From NCBI GenBank assembly GCA_045106985.1, contig JBGCFQ010000004.1, positions 1-64,000 of the forward strand: a stretch of 64,000 nt of DNA, in the 5' to 3' direction. Numbering within the stretch: position 1 is the stretch's first letter; each line of letters opens with the position of its first letter. Position numbers and translations under genes: made by a program. This DNA comes from JAUIET01 sp045106985 (GTDB taxonomy: Bacteria > Pseudomonadota > Gammaproteobacteria > Pseudomonadales > JAUIET01). Positions 26,537-36,380 of this stretch are shown here, piece after piece. The notes under the pieces are model-generated. The model did not search any database. It was given only the letters and a program-made list of their open reading frames with translations, and was not told where the DNA came from.

Positions 26537-27592
26537 ATGCGCGTATTAGGCATTGAAACATCCTGTGACGAGACCGGCGTTGCTGTTTACGACAGTGATA
26601 AAGGCCTGCTTGCGCACGCTTTGCACAGCCAAATTGAATTACACGTCGAATATGGCGGCGTGGTGCCCGAATTAGCTTCACGAGATCATGTAAGGAAGAT
26701 ATTACCGCTGGTAAAACAGGTGCTTGCTGCAAGCCAAAGTGATCGAAATTCAATCGATGGCATTGCCTTTACGCAAGGGCCAGGTCTGGCCGGCGCATTG
26801 ATGGTAGGTGCCGCCTTTGCCCAAGCGTTGGGCTACAGCTGGGGTTGCGCCACACTTGGCGTACATCATATGGAAGGTCATTTACTGGCGCCGATGCTGG
26901 AAGAGGACGCCCCAGAGCCGCCCTTTGTCGCGCTGCTGGTATCAGGCGGGCATACGCAGCTCATTAAAGTAGAAAGTCTTGGCCGCTACGAGATACTTGG
27001 CGAGTCACTGGATGATGCCGCGGGCGAAGCTTTCGACAAAGTAGCCAAAATGCTCGACTTACCCTACCCCGGCGGTCCGCAAGTAGCAAACCTCGCCCTG
27101 AATGGTACTCAAGGTCGATTTGAGTTCCCTAGGCCAATGGTCAATAGGCCAGGATTGGACTTCAGCTTCAGCGGCCTAAAGACTTTTACTATGAATACGA
27201 TCGCAGCGGAAAAAAGAGCCACTGACGCGCTTAATTCAGAAACGAATAGCGGGCAACTAAGCGCACAAAGCAAGGCCGACATCGCATTGGCTTTTGAAGA
27301 AGCTGTAGTCGACACTCTCGCTATTAAATGCCAAAGAGCGCTAAAGCAGACTGGACTAACGACTTTGTTAATGTCAGGCGGCGTTAGTGCCAATACCTCG
27401 CTGAGGGCGACAATGGCGAAACGAGCCGAAAAACGAGGCTACCGTGTCTTCTACCCTAGACATGAATTTTGTACCGATAATGGTGCGATGATTGCCTACG
27501 CGGGCTGCCAACGACTTCTTAGAGGAGAACGTGCGGACTTAAGCTTTGCCGTTAAACCTCGCTGGCCACTCTCGGACAACTTGTATGCCTAA
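26537..27592 (+). CDS. tsaD: TsaD, tRNA threonylcarbamoyladenosine synthase subunit
   Basis: A 351-residue member of the Kae1/TsaD/Gcp family, which transfers threonylcarbamoyl to A37 of ANN-decoding tRNAs. It begins MRVLGIETSCDETGVAVYD, and the metal-binding histidines are H111 and H115 in HHMEGHLLAP. LLVSGGHTQL and the C-terminal FCTDNGAMIAYAG complete the ASKHA fold. It is divergent from rpsU, as in most gammaproteobacteria, and overlaps folB by 8 bases. Confidence 0.98.
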   Translation: MRVLGIETSCDETGVAVYDSDKGLLAHALHSQIELHVEYGGVVPELASRDHVRKILPLVKQVLAASQSDRNSIDGIAFTQGPGLAGALMVGAAFAQALGYSWGCATLGVHHMEGHLLAPMLEEDAPEPPFVALLVSGGHTQLIKVESLGRYEILGESLDDAAGEAFDKVAKMLDLPYPGGPQVANLALNGTQGRFEFPRPMVNRPGLDFSFSGLKTFTMNTIAAEKRATDALNSETNSGQLSAQSKADIALAFEEAVVDTLAIKCQRALKQTGLTTLLMSGGVSANTSLRATMAKRAEKRGYRVFYPRHEFCTDNGAMIAYAGCQRLLRGERADLSFAVKPRWPLSDNLYA

Positions 27593-27944
27593 CGACACAA
27601 TACGAATTACCGGCCTTAGTATCGATTGCCTCATTGGCGTCTATGACTGGGAACAAAAAATCAAACAGACATTGCTGTTCGATCTTGAGATTGAATATGA
27701 CATGACTGCGGCTGCAGGTAGCGATGACCTAAGCGACGCAGTGGATTACACGGCAATCAGCCAGAGCATTCGTACTTTTGCGGAACAATCGCATTTTCAG
27801 TTGGTGGAGGCTTTGGCTGTTAATACGGCGAACATGGTTCTGGCGCAATTTCCTGTTGAACGTTGCCGCCTTACAATCCACAAACCGCTGGCGGTAGATG
27901 AGGCACGAGATCTAGGCGTAAGCATCGAGCGTGTCAGGCGCTAA
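27585..27944 (+). CDS. folB: dihydroneopterin aldolase FolB
   Basis: A 119-residue folate-pathway enzyme that cleaves dihydroneopterin to the hydroxymethylpterin. Family features are DTIRITGLSIDCLIGVYDWE at the start, DYTAISQSI in the middle and the catalytic lysine in LTIHKP near the end. The ATG at 27585 overlaps the tsaD stop. It converges with the pteridine reductase gene, overlapping its end by 11 bases. Confidence 0.95.
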   Translation: MPNDTIRITGLSIDCLIGVYDWEQKIKQTLLFDLEIEYDMTAAAGSDDLSDAVDYTAISQSIRTFAEQSHFQLVEALAVNTANMVLAQFPVERCRLTIHKPLAVDEARDLGVSIERVRR

Positions 27945-28698
27945 GCCTACGCCCCCCATCAACATTGATGACCTCGCCTGTAATGTAAGGCGCATCCAGC
28001 GCAAGAAACTTAACGGCTTTGGCTATGTCTGGCGCGCTTCCTAGTGCGCCAAGCGGGATTCGGCTCAAAATATTCTTTTTCGCTTCTTCTCCATATCCAT
28101 GAGGGTCATCAGAGCCATCATCGTTGTCTTCAGGCCACAAAATCGCACCAGGCGCCACAGCATTAACGCGCACATTTGGCGCCAATTCCAGGGCCAGCGA
28201 GCGAGTCATGCCCAACAAGCCAGCCTTTGACGCACAGTAGGCAGAGTATTGACGCAGCGGTATCTCGGAGTGAATGTCAGTGATATTTATAATACAACCA
28301 CCTTGCTTAGCGAGCTGAGCGGCCAATGCCTGCGACAAAAAATACGGCGCTTCCACATTGGCGCGATGCAAGCGCTGCCAGTCTTCACGCGCGGTTTTAG
28401 TAAAGTGCTTGGCGAAAAATACCGAGGCGTTATTCACTAACATCTGCAAACCCGGAAATCGGCTCAGCACTTCGCTAGCCATTCTCTGCAATTCCACAGT
28501 CTCACTGAGGTCGCACTGCACCACAGAGCAAGAACCCGACCGCAACTGGTTCAATTCAGCAGCCAACTGATTCGCCTGCGTCTCTGAACGATTGCAATGC
28601 ACGACCACATCCATTTCAGCTGCGTGCAGCTGCCGACATATTGCAGCACCAATGCGCTGCGAACCACCTGTTACCAATGCGGTTGGATTAACTGGCAT
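27934..28698 (-). CDS. folM: FolM-type pteridine reductase (short-chain dehydrogenase)
   Basis: A 254-residue SDR. It has the TGGSQRIG cofactor loop (the Arg form typical of pteridine reductases), NNAS, and the YSAYCASK catalytic Tyr-Lys pair. It ends in DGGRRLSA. FolM reduces dihydromonapterin or dihydrofolate, and its place beside folB supports that role. The bacterial dhfr-like activity is inferred from family. Confidence 0.88.
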   Translation of the reverse strand: MPVNPTALVTGGSQRIGAAICRQLHAAEMDVVVHCNRSETQANQLAAELNQLRSGSCSVVQCDLSETVELQRMASEVLSRFPGLQMLVNNASVFFAKHFTKTAREDWQRLHRANVEAPYFLSQALAAQLAKQGGCIINITDIHSEIPLRQYSAYCASKAGLLGMTRSLALELAPNVRVNAVAPGAILWPEDNDDGSDDPHGYGEEAKKNILSRIPLGALGSAPDIAKAVKFLALDAPYITGEVINVDGGRRLSA

Positions 28699-28754
28699 AA
28701 CCTTAGTAACTCCTTAAGTGCACCGTCTTACTTCTTCGCGGCCCTCGATTTCTT

Positions 28755-29984
28755 CTAGTCTTTTAAGCTGGATACATAAGCCGTTAAGTCACGCAGCCGT
28801 TGCAAGCGTATTTGCTCACCCATGTCCACGCCCGAATAGCCAATTTCTTTTAGCGTGCTTATATCAACCTGTTGGCACACCGTTAGCGCACCCCGCAAAT
28901 ATTCAGCTTGAGGGTATTCGCGGTCCTCAAACCCCGTGCGGCCTCTCGCATCAGCTTCACATGCTATAACAAAATCATGCAAGCGCTCTGGCCGGCGCAT
29001 TGCATCCAGAGACTGAATCAATTTCAACAAAGACTTGGGGTTTAGCTCCAAAGCACGATGGCAATGCGTATGGTATTGAGCAACCAAGCGCGCACAGTCG
29101 GCACAATCTGCCGGTACTTTTAACCGTTGCGACACACTATCAGCCAGCAGCTTTGAGCGCTGCTCATGAGCAATATGCCTTGGCCATTCATTGCGAGGCG
29201 TTTGGCCCTTGCCCAAATCATGCAGCAGAACGGCGTATCGCGCGGGCAAAGACGCGTCAAGCAACACTGCTTGCTGCAACGCCATCAATGTATGAATACC
29301 GGTATCTACCTCAGGATGATATTTCTCAGTTTGTGGCACGCCAAACAGGTCGTCGACTTCCGGTAGCACATACTCTAAAGCGCGACAGTCTCGCAAGCTT
29401 TGAATAAACACATCAGGTCTATGGCTTTGCATGGCCCGCTGTAACTCTTGCCATACTCGCTCGGCAACTAAATCCTTCAACTCACCTTGTGATGCCATAT
29501 CTGACATAAGCTGAAGTGTTTGTGGCGCAATGGTAAATCCAAGAATTGCAAAACGAGCGGCAAAACGGGCAACCCTTAGCACTCGCAATGGATCTTCAAC
29601 AAAGGCTGGTGATACATGTCGAAGTACTTTGTTACGCAGGTCGTCCACGCCACCATAAGGATCTACGAATTGGCCCTCTTCATTCTGCGCAATCGCATTA
29701 ATGGTTAAATCTCGCCGCTGCAGGTCTTCCTCTAGAGTGACGCCACTCGAGGCATCACACTCAAAGCCTGTGTAACCGGAACCAACTTTACGCTCGATTC
29801 GTGCCAAGGCGTATTCTTCTTTAGTGTCGGGATGCAGAAAAACAGGAAAGTCGCGGCCAACTTGCTGATAGCCAAGCGCCAGCATTTTTTCAGGCGACCC
29901 ACCTACAACCACCCAATCACGGTCATGAACAGGTAGATCCAGTAGTGTATCTCGTACGGCACCACCTACAAGGAAGGTCTGCAT
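28755..29984 (-). CDS. cca: multifunctional CCA tRNA nucleotidyltransferase
   Basis: A 409-residue enzyme adding or repairing the CCA end of tRNAs. The nucleotidyltransferase head has GGAVRDTLLDLPVHDRDWVV with catalytic carboxylates, then RRDLTINAIA and RVLRVARFAARF. The C-terminal HD domain (LLHDLGKGQTP) gives phosphatase and phosphodiesterase activity as in E. coli. The tRNA at 3575 encodes its own CCA, so Cca acts here mainly in repair. It may be transcribed with folM, 56 bases downstream. Confidence 0.97.
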   Translation of the reverse strand: MQTFLVGGAVRDTLLDLPVHDRDWVVVGGSPEKMLALGYQQVGRDFPVFLHPDTKEEYALARIERKVGSGYTGFECDASSGVTLEEDLQRRDLTINAIAQNEEGQFVDPYGGVDDLRNKVLRHVSPAFVEDPLRVLRVARFAARFAILGFTIAPQTLQLMSDMASQGELKDLVAERVWQELQRAMQSHRPDVFIQSLRDCRALEYVLPEVDDLFGVPQTEKYHPEVDTGIHTLMALQQAVLLDASLPARYAVLLHDLGKGQTPRNEWPRHIAHEQRSKLLADSVSQRLKVPADCADCARLVAQYHTHCHRALELNPKSLLKLIQSLDAMRRPERLHDFVIACEADARGRTGFEDREYPQAEYLRGALTVCQQVDISTLKEIGYSGVDMGEQIRLQRLRDLTAYVSSLKD

Positions 29985-30082
29985 ACTCTAGCTCTTTACC
30001 GCTCTCTTTGTTTAACAGCAGTTTATCAGAACTAACCTTGCACGGAGCATGAGAAGCGGAGCCTATTTCAGGAAACAAACTG

Positions 30083-31582
30083 CTACGCCGGGCAGCGAAA
30101 CTTCTCCAAGCTTTCCCCATCGCCATCCGCGCTTACCGATTCCATGTGAACATCGAAGCCCCACAACCTGTGCAGATGCTTCATCACTTCTTCGGTGTCG
30201 TCACCTAAGGGCCTCCGGCGATGTTGAGAATGCTGCAGATACAGGGCTCTGTCACCACGCCGATCCACTTTAACCACCTGAATATTTGGCTCGCGATCGC
30301 CAAGATTGTATTGGTTAGCGAGCTTCTGCCGAATCAGCTGATAACCTGCGTCATCGTGAATAGCACTTATTTCCACCGATTCTTCGCGATCGTCATCGAG
30401 AACAGCAAAAAGTTTTAGCTCTCGAATCACTTTCGGTGAAAGGTACTGCTGTATAAAGCTCTCATCCTTGAAGTTACGCATTGCGAAATCCAGTGTCTGG
30501 ATCCAATCAGTACCTGCTATATCAGGGAACCAACGCCGGTCTTCGTCATCCGGATTTTCGCAAATACGGCGAATGTCGGTCATCATCGCGAAACCCAATG
30601 TATAAGGGTTTATCCCAGAATAATAATCGCTGTCAAATCCAGGCTGGAAAAGTACGTTAGCGTGAGACTGAAGAAACTCCAACATGAAACCATCATCAAC
30701 CAAACCGCGATCGTACATAGTATTTAGGATCGTATAGTGCCAAAAGGTAGCCCAGCCCTCGTTCATAACCTGTGTTTGTCGTTGCGGGTAGAAATACTGC
30801 GCGATTTTTCGAACGATTCGCACTAACTCTCGATGCCAGGGCTCAAGCAGAGGCGCGTTCTTTTCGAGAAAATACAGAAGGTTTTCTTCAGGCTCAGCAG
30901 GAAAGTTAACAACATTCTCGGCTTTGCGCCGATCTTCTTTCACTGGAATCGTGCGCCAAAGGTCATTAACCTGCTGTTGCAGTATTTCTTCGCGTTCTTT
31001 TTGCCGTTGATGCTCTTCCGCCACGGACACTGGGTATGGCCGCTTATATCGATCTACCCCGTGATTCATTAAGGCATGGCATGAATCAAGTATTGCTTCC
31101 ACTTCGGCCACGCCGTGGCGCTGCTCGCATTTGGCGATGTAGCTTTTGGCAAACACCAAATAGTCAATTATCGATTCGGCATCTGTCCAACTTCTAAAGA
31201 GATAGTTGCCTTTGAAGAACGAGTTGTGACCATAGCTGGCGTGTGCAATAACCAGCGCCTGCATCATCATGGTGTTCTCTTCCATAAGATAGGCAATGCA
31301 CGGTGCTGAATTAATGACTATTTCATAGGCTAAGCCCATTTGCCCACGCTTGTAGTTTGTTTCGGTGGATAGAAAGTGCTTGCCGTAGGACCAGTGGTGA
31401 TAGCCAATCGGCATACCATGCGAGGCATAAGCATCCATCATCTGCTCTGAACTGATCACTTCTATCTGATTTGGGTACGTGTCCAGGCCAAAGTCCGCTG
31501 CGATCTTTGCAATCTCCCGATCATATTCTTCAATAAGTTCGAAGCTCCATTCTGAAGTCGTCGATATTGGTTCGCGCTTCAT
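30083..31582 (-). CDS. SpoVR family protein (YcgB)
   Basis: A 499-residue cytoplasmic protein of the SpoVR/YcgB family. Typical segments are HHWSYGKHF, NTMMMQALVIAHASYGHNSFFKGNY, MNEGWATFWHYTILN and INPYTLGFAMM. The biochemical function is unknown; in E. coli it is coregulated with yeaG and yeaH. Its start overlaps the DUF444 stop by 4 bases, so it is the last gene of the same operon. Confidence 0.95.
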   Translation of the reverse strand: MKREPISTTSEWSFELIEEYDREIAKIAADFGLDTYPNQIEVISSEQMMDAYASHGMPIGYHHWSYGKHFLSTETNYKRGQMGLAYEIVINSAPCIAYLMEENTMMMQALVIAHASYGHNSFFKGNYLFRSWTDAESIIDYLVFAKSYIAKCEQRHGVAEVEAILDSCHALMNHGVDRYKRPYPVSVAEEHQRQKEREEILQQQVNDLWRTIPVKEDRRKAENVVNFPAEPEENLLYFLEKNAPLLEPWHRELVRIVRKIAQYFYPQRQTQVMNEGWATFWHYTILNTMYDRGLVDDGFMLEFLQSHANVLFQPGFDSDYYSGINPYTLGFAMMTDIRRICENPDDEDRRWFPDIAGTDWIQTLDFAMRNFKDESFIQQYLSPKVIRELKLFAVLDDDREESVEISAIHDDAGYQLIRQKLANQYNLGDREPNIQVVKVDRRGDRALYLQHSQHRRRPLGDDTEEVMKHLHRLWGFDVHMESVSADGDGESLEKFRCPA

Positions 31583-32886
31583 GCTTCCTTCCTTTGAAAC
31601 AATTCCCTAAACACCGGGTAAATATCTCTTGCTTCCACGATGTTTTGCATCGCGAAATGATCAGGAAATTGACCCTGCACTTGTTGATAGGCACTCCAAA
31701 GTGCCTGATGATCTCGCGGCGTTATCTCTACATAGGAATAATGCTGCACCAAAGGCATAATTGATTCGCAGAGCAGTTGATGACAGGTGCTTGAATCATC
31801 ATTCCAGTTATCGCCATCTGACGCCTGCGCGCCATACACATTCCATTGTTCAGCGGGATAACGATCCTCAATAATATCCTTCATCATATACAGAGCGCTG
31901 GACACAATTGTGCCGCCTGTTTCACGAGAGTAGAAGAACTCTTGTTCGTCTACTTCTTTGGCACTTGTATGGTGGCGAATAAACACTACATCTGTTTGAT
32001 CGTAATTTCGCTGCAGGAATAAATACAACAGAATAAAAAAACGTTTAGCCATATCCTTAGTAGCCTGATTCATCGACCCAGACACATCCATAATGCAGAA
32101 CATTACCGCCTTGGAGCGCGGCACAGGGTGCTTCGTATGCAAGTTGTACTTAAGGTCGAAGGTGTCTAGCCAGGGTATGCTCTTGACTTTTGTGCGCGAT
32201 TTTTTCAGCTCCGCCTCCAGCGCCTCGCGTTGTTCAGAAAGGGCCTGAGGAAGCAAGGCAACAGCCATGTCACCAGCACTTTCGTCATTCTCATCAACGA
32301 CAGATAGCCGACTCAATTGCGCTTCTATTTCACGAATTCTCCGTCGATCCTTACCCACTAATGCTATACGACGCGCTTGCGCACTACGTAGCGAACGCAC
32401 AATATTTATCTGATTCGGATTACCTTCCTGGCTAAAACCCGCTCTAACCGTCTTGAACACATCCGAACCTGCCAAGTGACGCTTGACTAAATTTGGAAGT
32501 TCCAAACCATCAAACATAACATTCAGAAATTCGTCATGCGAAATTTGAAATTGAAACTCGTCATCTCCTTCGCCTTGATTACTAGCCTTACTCCCCTTAC
32601 CTCCGCCTGAGGGGGGTCTAGCGATTCGATCGCCGGTAATAAACTCCTTATTTCTAGGATGAACTTGCTCACGCTCGCCGCCAGAGCCTTGAGTAAATAT
32701 AGGCTCTGACACATCACCTTTAGGAATGCTGATTTTCTCACCGCTATCGACATCGGTGATAGAGCGCTTGTTCACCGCCTCTTCTACCGCTTTCTTGATA
32801 TGCTTTCGATACCGCTCCATAAACCGTTGTCGGTTTACAGTACTTTTTTGCTTTTGATTAAGTCGTCGATCAATAACATAGCTCAT
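31579..32886 (-). CDS. DUF444 / YeaH-type von Willebrand A-like protein
   Basis: A 435-residue protein with a basic N-terminus (RQRFMERYRKHIKKAVEEAV) and a glycine-rich charged stretch (about 90-110). The C-terminal half contains MDVSGSMNQATKD, a metal-ion-dependent adhesion site as in vWA domains, and later YVEITPRDHQALW. YeaH works with the YeaG kinase in stress and nitrogen-starvation responses. It lies 25 bases after the kinase gene. Confidence 0.95.
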   Translation of the reverse strand: MSYVIDRRLNQKQKSTVNRQRFMERYRKHIKKAVEEAVNKRSITDVDSGEKISIPKGDVSEPIFTQGSGGEREQVHPRNKEFITGDRIARPPSGGGKGSKASNQGEGDDEFQFQISHDEFLNVMFDGLELPNLVKRHLAGSDVFKTVRAGFSQEGNPNQINIVRSLRSAQARRIALVGKDRRRIREIEAQLSRLSVVDENDESAGDMAVALLPQALSEQREALEAELKKSRTKVKSIPWLDTFDLKYNLHTKHPVPRSKAVMFCIMDVSGSMNQATKDMAKRFFILLYLFLQRNYDQTDVVFIRHHTSAKEVDEQEFFYSRETGGTIVSSALYMMKDIIEDRYPAEQWNVYGAQASDGDNWNDDSSTCHQLLCESIMPLVQHYSYVEITPRDHQALWSAYQQVQGQFPDHFAMQNIVEARDIYPVFRELFQRKEA

Positions 32887-32911
32887 CAGCCGTCTCCAAA
32901 GTGTGACTGAG

Positions 32912-34834
32912 CTATTGTGACTTACGAACTCGCACGTACCATTCAGACAACATTCTCACCTGCTTTTCCGTATAACCACGTTCAACCATGCGTTTCACGA
33001 ATTCGCTGTGCTTGGTCTTATCGTCATTACTTGCCTTAGTGTTAAATGAAATCACTGGCAGTAGCTCTTCAGTATTGGAGAACATCTTCTTCTCTATAAC
33101 GGTTCGTAGTTTTTCATAGCTCACCCAATTTGGGTTGTTGCCGTTGTTGTTCGCCCGTGCCCGCAGTACAAAGTTGACCACTTCATTACGAAAATCTTTG
33201 GGGTTACTAATGCCAGTAGGTTTCTCGATCTTCTCAAGCTCTTCGTTAAGTGCCGCTCTATCAAGAATCTCTCCAGTTTCAGGGTCACGAAATTCCTGAT
33301 CCTGAATCCAGAAGTCAGCATAGGTAACATAACGATCAAAAATGTTTTGACCGTACTCAGAGTACGATTCCAGATACGCGGTTTGAATTTCTTTACCAAT
33401 AAAATCAACATAACGCGGAGTGATGTACTCCTTGAGGCAACGCAGGTATCGATCGCCAATTTCCTGCGGGAACTGCTCTTGCTCTATCTGTTGTTCCAGT
33501 ACGTAGAACAAGTGCACGGGGTTGGCCGATACTTCCGTTGAATCAAAGTTAAAAACTCGCGAAAGAATCTTGAAAGCAAAGCGCGTTGATAAGCCGCTCA
33601 TACCCTCATTGACACCTGCCATGTCATGGTACTCCTGCATAGACTTGGCCTTGGGGTCTGTGTCTTTCAGGTTTTCCCCGTCGTACACGCGCATTTTCGA
33701 ATACACGCTGGAGTTTTCTGGCTCAACAAGTCGCGAAAGTACAGTGAACTGAGCTAAAGATTCCAAGGTGTCGGGCGCACAGGGCGAACTCGACAAAGAG
33801 CTATTCTGCAATAGCTTTTCGTAAATCTCAGTCTCTTCCGAGACGCGCAGACAGTAGGGTACTTTCACAATGCTAACCCGGTCTATAAAGGCCTCATTGT
33901 TTTTATTGTTTCGAAACGTTTGCCATTCAGACTCGTTAGAGTGCGCAAGAATGATTCCGTCAAATGGTATCGCCGCCAAACCTTCAGTACTGTTGTAATT
34001 ACCTTCTTGTGTTGCAGTGAGAAGCGGGTGGAGCACCTTGATAGGCGCTTTAAACATCTCGACAAACTCCAGCAAACCCTGGTTCGAACGACAAAGCCCG
34101 CCAGAAAAGCTATAGGCATCCGGATCGTTCTGGGGATAGTCTTCCAGTTTTCGAATATCGACTTTGCCCACCAGCGACGATATGTCTTGATTGTTTTCGT
34201 CACCTGGCTCGGTTTTTGAAATGGAAACCTGGTCAAGCATTGAAGGATACAGCTTCACCACCTTGAATTGACTGAGGTCACCCCCAAATTCGTGTAGGCG
34301 TTTAGTCGCCCATGGAGATTTTATTGATCGTAGATAGCGTTCGGGTATACCAAACTCTTCGCGGAGTAGTTCACCGTCTTCGCTTGCTTCGAACAAGCCC
34401 AGTGGCGATTCAAAAACGGGAGAGCCTTTGATCGCATAAATAGGTTCGTTCTGCATTAACTCTTTTAGCTTTTCAGCCAAAGATGACTTACCACCTCCAA
34501 CGGGACCCAAAAGATACAGAATTTGCTTTCGCTCCTCTAAGCCCTGTGCAGCGTGACGAAAAAATGAAACGATTCGCTCTATGGCTTCATCCATGCCATA
34601 AAAATCAGCGAAAACACTGTAACGCTTAATAACTTTGTTAGAAAATATTCGGCTTAGCCTTGCGTCGGATGAAGTGTCTACAAGTTCCGGCTCGCCAATG
34701 GCTTTCAGCATGCGTTCGGCAGGGCTTGCGTAGACGCTCGGGTCCTCCTTACAAAGGTGCAGAAAATCTTCAAGTGAGAGCTCCGTTTCCTTGGTGGATT
34801 CGTAGCGGTCCTGATATCGGTCAAAAATACTCAT
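32912..34834 (-). CDS. prkA: PrkA/YeaG family serine protein kinase
   Basis: A 640-residue protein from the ATG at 34834 (MSIFDRYQDRYES). The N-terminal AAA+ part has Walker A GPVGGGKSS (about 110-118) and the C-terminal half is kinase-like. PrkA/YeaG is linked to sporulation in Bacillus and to nitrogen-starvation survival in E. coli. An in-frame start at 34885 would add 17 residues and is unlikely. It leads the prkA-DUF444-spoVR operon. Confidence 0.95.
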   Translation of the reverse strand: MSIFDRYQDRYESTKETELSLEDFLHLCKEDPSVYASPAERMLKAIGEPELVDTSSDARLSRIFSNKVIKRYSVFADFYGMDEAIERIVSFFRHAAQGLEERKQILYLLGPVGGGKSSLAEKLKELMQNEPIYAIKGSPVFESPLGLFEASEDGELLREEFGIPERYLRSIKSPWATKRLHEFGGDLSQFKVVKLYPSMLDQVSISKTEPGDENNQDISSLVGKVDIRKLEDYPQNDPDAYSFSGGLCRSNQGLLEFVEMFKAPIKVLHPLLTATQEGNYNSTEGLAAIPFDGIILAHSNESEWQTFRNNKNNEAFIDRVSIVKVPYCLRVSEETEIYEKLLQNSSLSSSPCAPDTLESLAQFTVLSRLVEPENSSVYSKMRVYDGENLKDTDPKAKSMQEYHDMAGVNEGMSGLSTRFAFKILSRVFNFDSTEVSANPVHLFYVLEQQIEQEQFPQEIGDRYLRCLKEYITPRYVDFIGKEIQTAYLESYSEYGQNIFDRYVTYADFWIQDQEFRDPETGEILDRAALNEELEKIEKPTGISNPKDFRNEVVNFVLRARANNNGNNPNWVSYEKLRTVIEKKMFSNTEELLPVISFNTKASNDDKTKHSEFVKRMVERGYTEKQVRMLSEWYVRVRKSQ

Positions 34835-35159
34835 GATCTGTAAACTCTCCGATGTGGGCCCGTTCACTATTGCGGTGTGAGTCAATTCACATTTTTTGGG
34901 CGCTTAAAATAAGCATAGACTCGGAATTTTAGACAGCGAGTAAAAAAATAATTCGCAGCAACGCGGCAAATTAATGGCGTCAGAAAGACGACTGTATGAC
35001 AATTTTCAGGCAAAAAAAACTGGGTTTTAAATCAACGCTATGCGCAGCGAGTAGCCAAAATGGCGAGAAAATCCGCGCATTAAAAACGAAATTATATTAG
35101 GAAAACAGTTTTATATGCTTTACGCGTCTATTGAATAAATCGGTTTTTATATTGTAAAT
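34835..35159. other. AT-rich intergenic region upstream of prkA
   Basis: 325 AT-rich bases between apaH and prkA, both on the minus strand, with no supportable gene. It probably holds the prkA promoter. I looked for a sigma-54 site (TGGC-N-GC pattern on the minus strand), which would fit E. coli yeaGH, and did not find a good one. Confidence 0.4.
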
Positions 35160-35966
35160 TTAGCACTGGCAACTCTTCCGCTGCCTGCTATCAAGGTCAA
35201 AAGCGGTTAAACAGGCGCCCCATACGCACCCGGTGTCCAGAGCATGAACAGAATTGTTAGTTGTTCTTCCCTCTAATGCAGCCCAGTGGCCAAACACTAT
35301 TTGAAAATCTTTCGGCAGCGAATTTGTATATTCGAACCAGGGCTTATAACCGGGTCGTTCAGAGGTAACACTTGATTTGTCGGCCAAATCCAACACGCCT
35401 TTTTCTGTGCAAAAACGCATTCGGGTAAAGTAATTTGTAATTTGCCTGAGGCGATCCATAGGCTTTTCTGTGGAAACACTCATTGTAGAGTCATCTCCAT
35501 ACATATTGGCAAAAAACTCACTTGCCGAGGATGAAACAAGTATTTTCTCTACTTCCATAGCATAACCTTCAGCCTGCTCAATATTCCAGATTGGAGGTAT
35601 GCCAGCGTGCACCATGAGCATTTTCCGTTTCGAATCAATGTGCATAAGCTTTTGTCGCTGCAGCCATTCTAACAATGGCTCTCTATCCGCGGCGTTGAGC
35701 ACGTCAGAAAATGTGTCCTTGCGCCCGACGGGCCGCTCTCCGCTGGCGACTGCAAGCAAATGAAGGTCATGATTGCCGAGTACGATAGTACAGTTATCTC
35801 TAAGTGCGTAGAGTAAACGCAGTACGTCTAAAGACGCTGGGCCACGATTAACCAGGTCTCCAGCAATCCAAAGCTGGTCTCTGTCTGACTTAAAACTAAT
35901 ACTGTGCAGCAGATTTTGAAGAGGCTCAACGCACCCTTGTATGTCCCCAATCGCCCAGACAGACAT
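35160..35966 (-). CDS. apaH: ApaH, symmetrical diadenosine tetraphosphatase
   Basis: A 268-residue metallophosphatase that hydrolyses Ap4A to two ADP. Metal-binding motifs are GDIQGC near the start, GDLVNRGP and GNHDLHLL, with VHAGIPP and FGHWAAL further on. It is last in the lptD-surA-pdxA-rsmA-apaG-apaH operon, with the usual gammaproteobacterial order. Confidence 0.97.
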   Translation of the reverse strand: MSVWAIGDIQGCVEPLQNLLHSISFKSDRDQLWIAGDLVNRGPASLDVLRLLYALRDNCTIVLGNHDLHLLAVASGERPVGRKDTFSDVLNAADREPLLEWLQRQKLMHIDSKRKMLMVHAGIPPIWNIEQAEGYAMEVEKILVSSSASEFFANMYGDDSTMSVSTEKPMDRLRQITNYFTRMRFCTEKGVLDLADKSSVTSERPGYKPWFEYTNSLPKDFQIVFGHWAALEGRTTNNSVHALDTGCVWGACLTAFDLDSRQRKSCQC

Positions 35967-35978
35967 AATATCTTTGTG

Positions 35979-36380
35979 CTAGTGCAGAGCTGTCGGTAGG
36001 GACAATGAAAATGCAGCCACCTCAGCGTCAAATTCCATACCTGTTTTGCTGCGCATTTGGTAACTCCCTTGCATATAACCAACAGCCGTTTTTAGTACGG
36101 TACCACTGGTGTAGCGATAGCTTTCTCCCGGCTCAAGGTAAGGTTGCTGCCCAACCACGCCTTCTCCACGAACCTCTAGCACTTCGTCATTGGCGTCTGT
36201 AATGCGCCAGTAGCGGCTTATAAGCTGCGCCGCTTCACTGCCCGAGTTAGTAATAGTTATTGTGTATGCGAAAACGTATTCATTTCTATCTGGGCTAGAT
36301 TGCTCCGGAATATACTGCGTAATTACACGCACCTCTATATTGTTCGCACCCTCACTGCCTGACTGGCCAGCTTCACTCAT
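35979..36380 (-). CDS. apaG: ApaG (CorD-like) protein
   Basis: A 133-residue immunoglobulin-like-fold protein with ENIEVRV-type strand, YTITITNSGSEAAQLISRYW and GEGVVGQQPYLEPGESYRYT, all typical of ApaG. Its role is not settled; mutants in other bacteria affect cobalt resistance and magnesium efflux. It overlaps the rsmA stop by 4 bases. Confidence 0.96.
   Translation of the reverse strand: MSEAGQSGSEGANNIEVRVITQYIPEQSSPDRNEYVFAYTITITNSGSEAAQLISRYWRITDANDEVLEVRGEGVVGQQPYLEPGESYRYTSGTVLKTAVGYMQGSYQMRSKTGMEFDAEVAAFSLSLPTALH

Noticed and set aside
34835..35159. Sigma-54 promoter for the prkA operon
   Set aside because: No convincing GG-N10-GC pattern was found on the minus strand.
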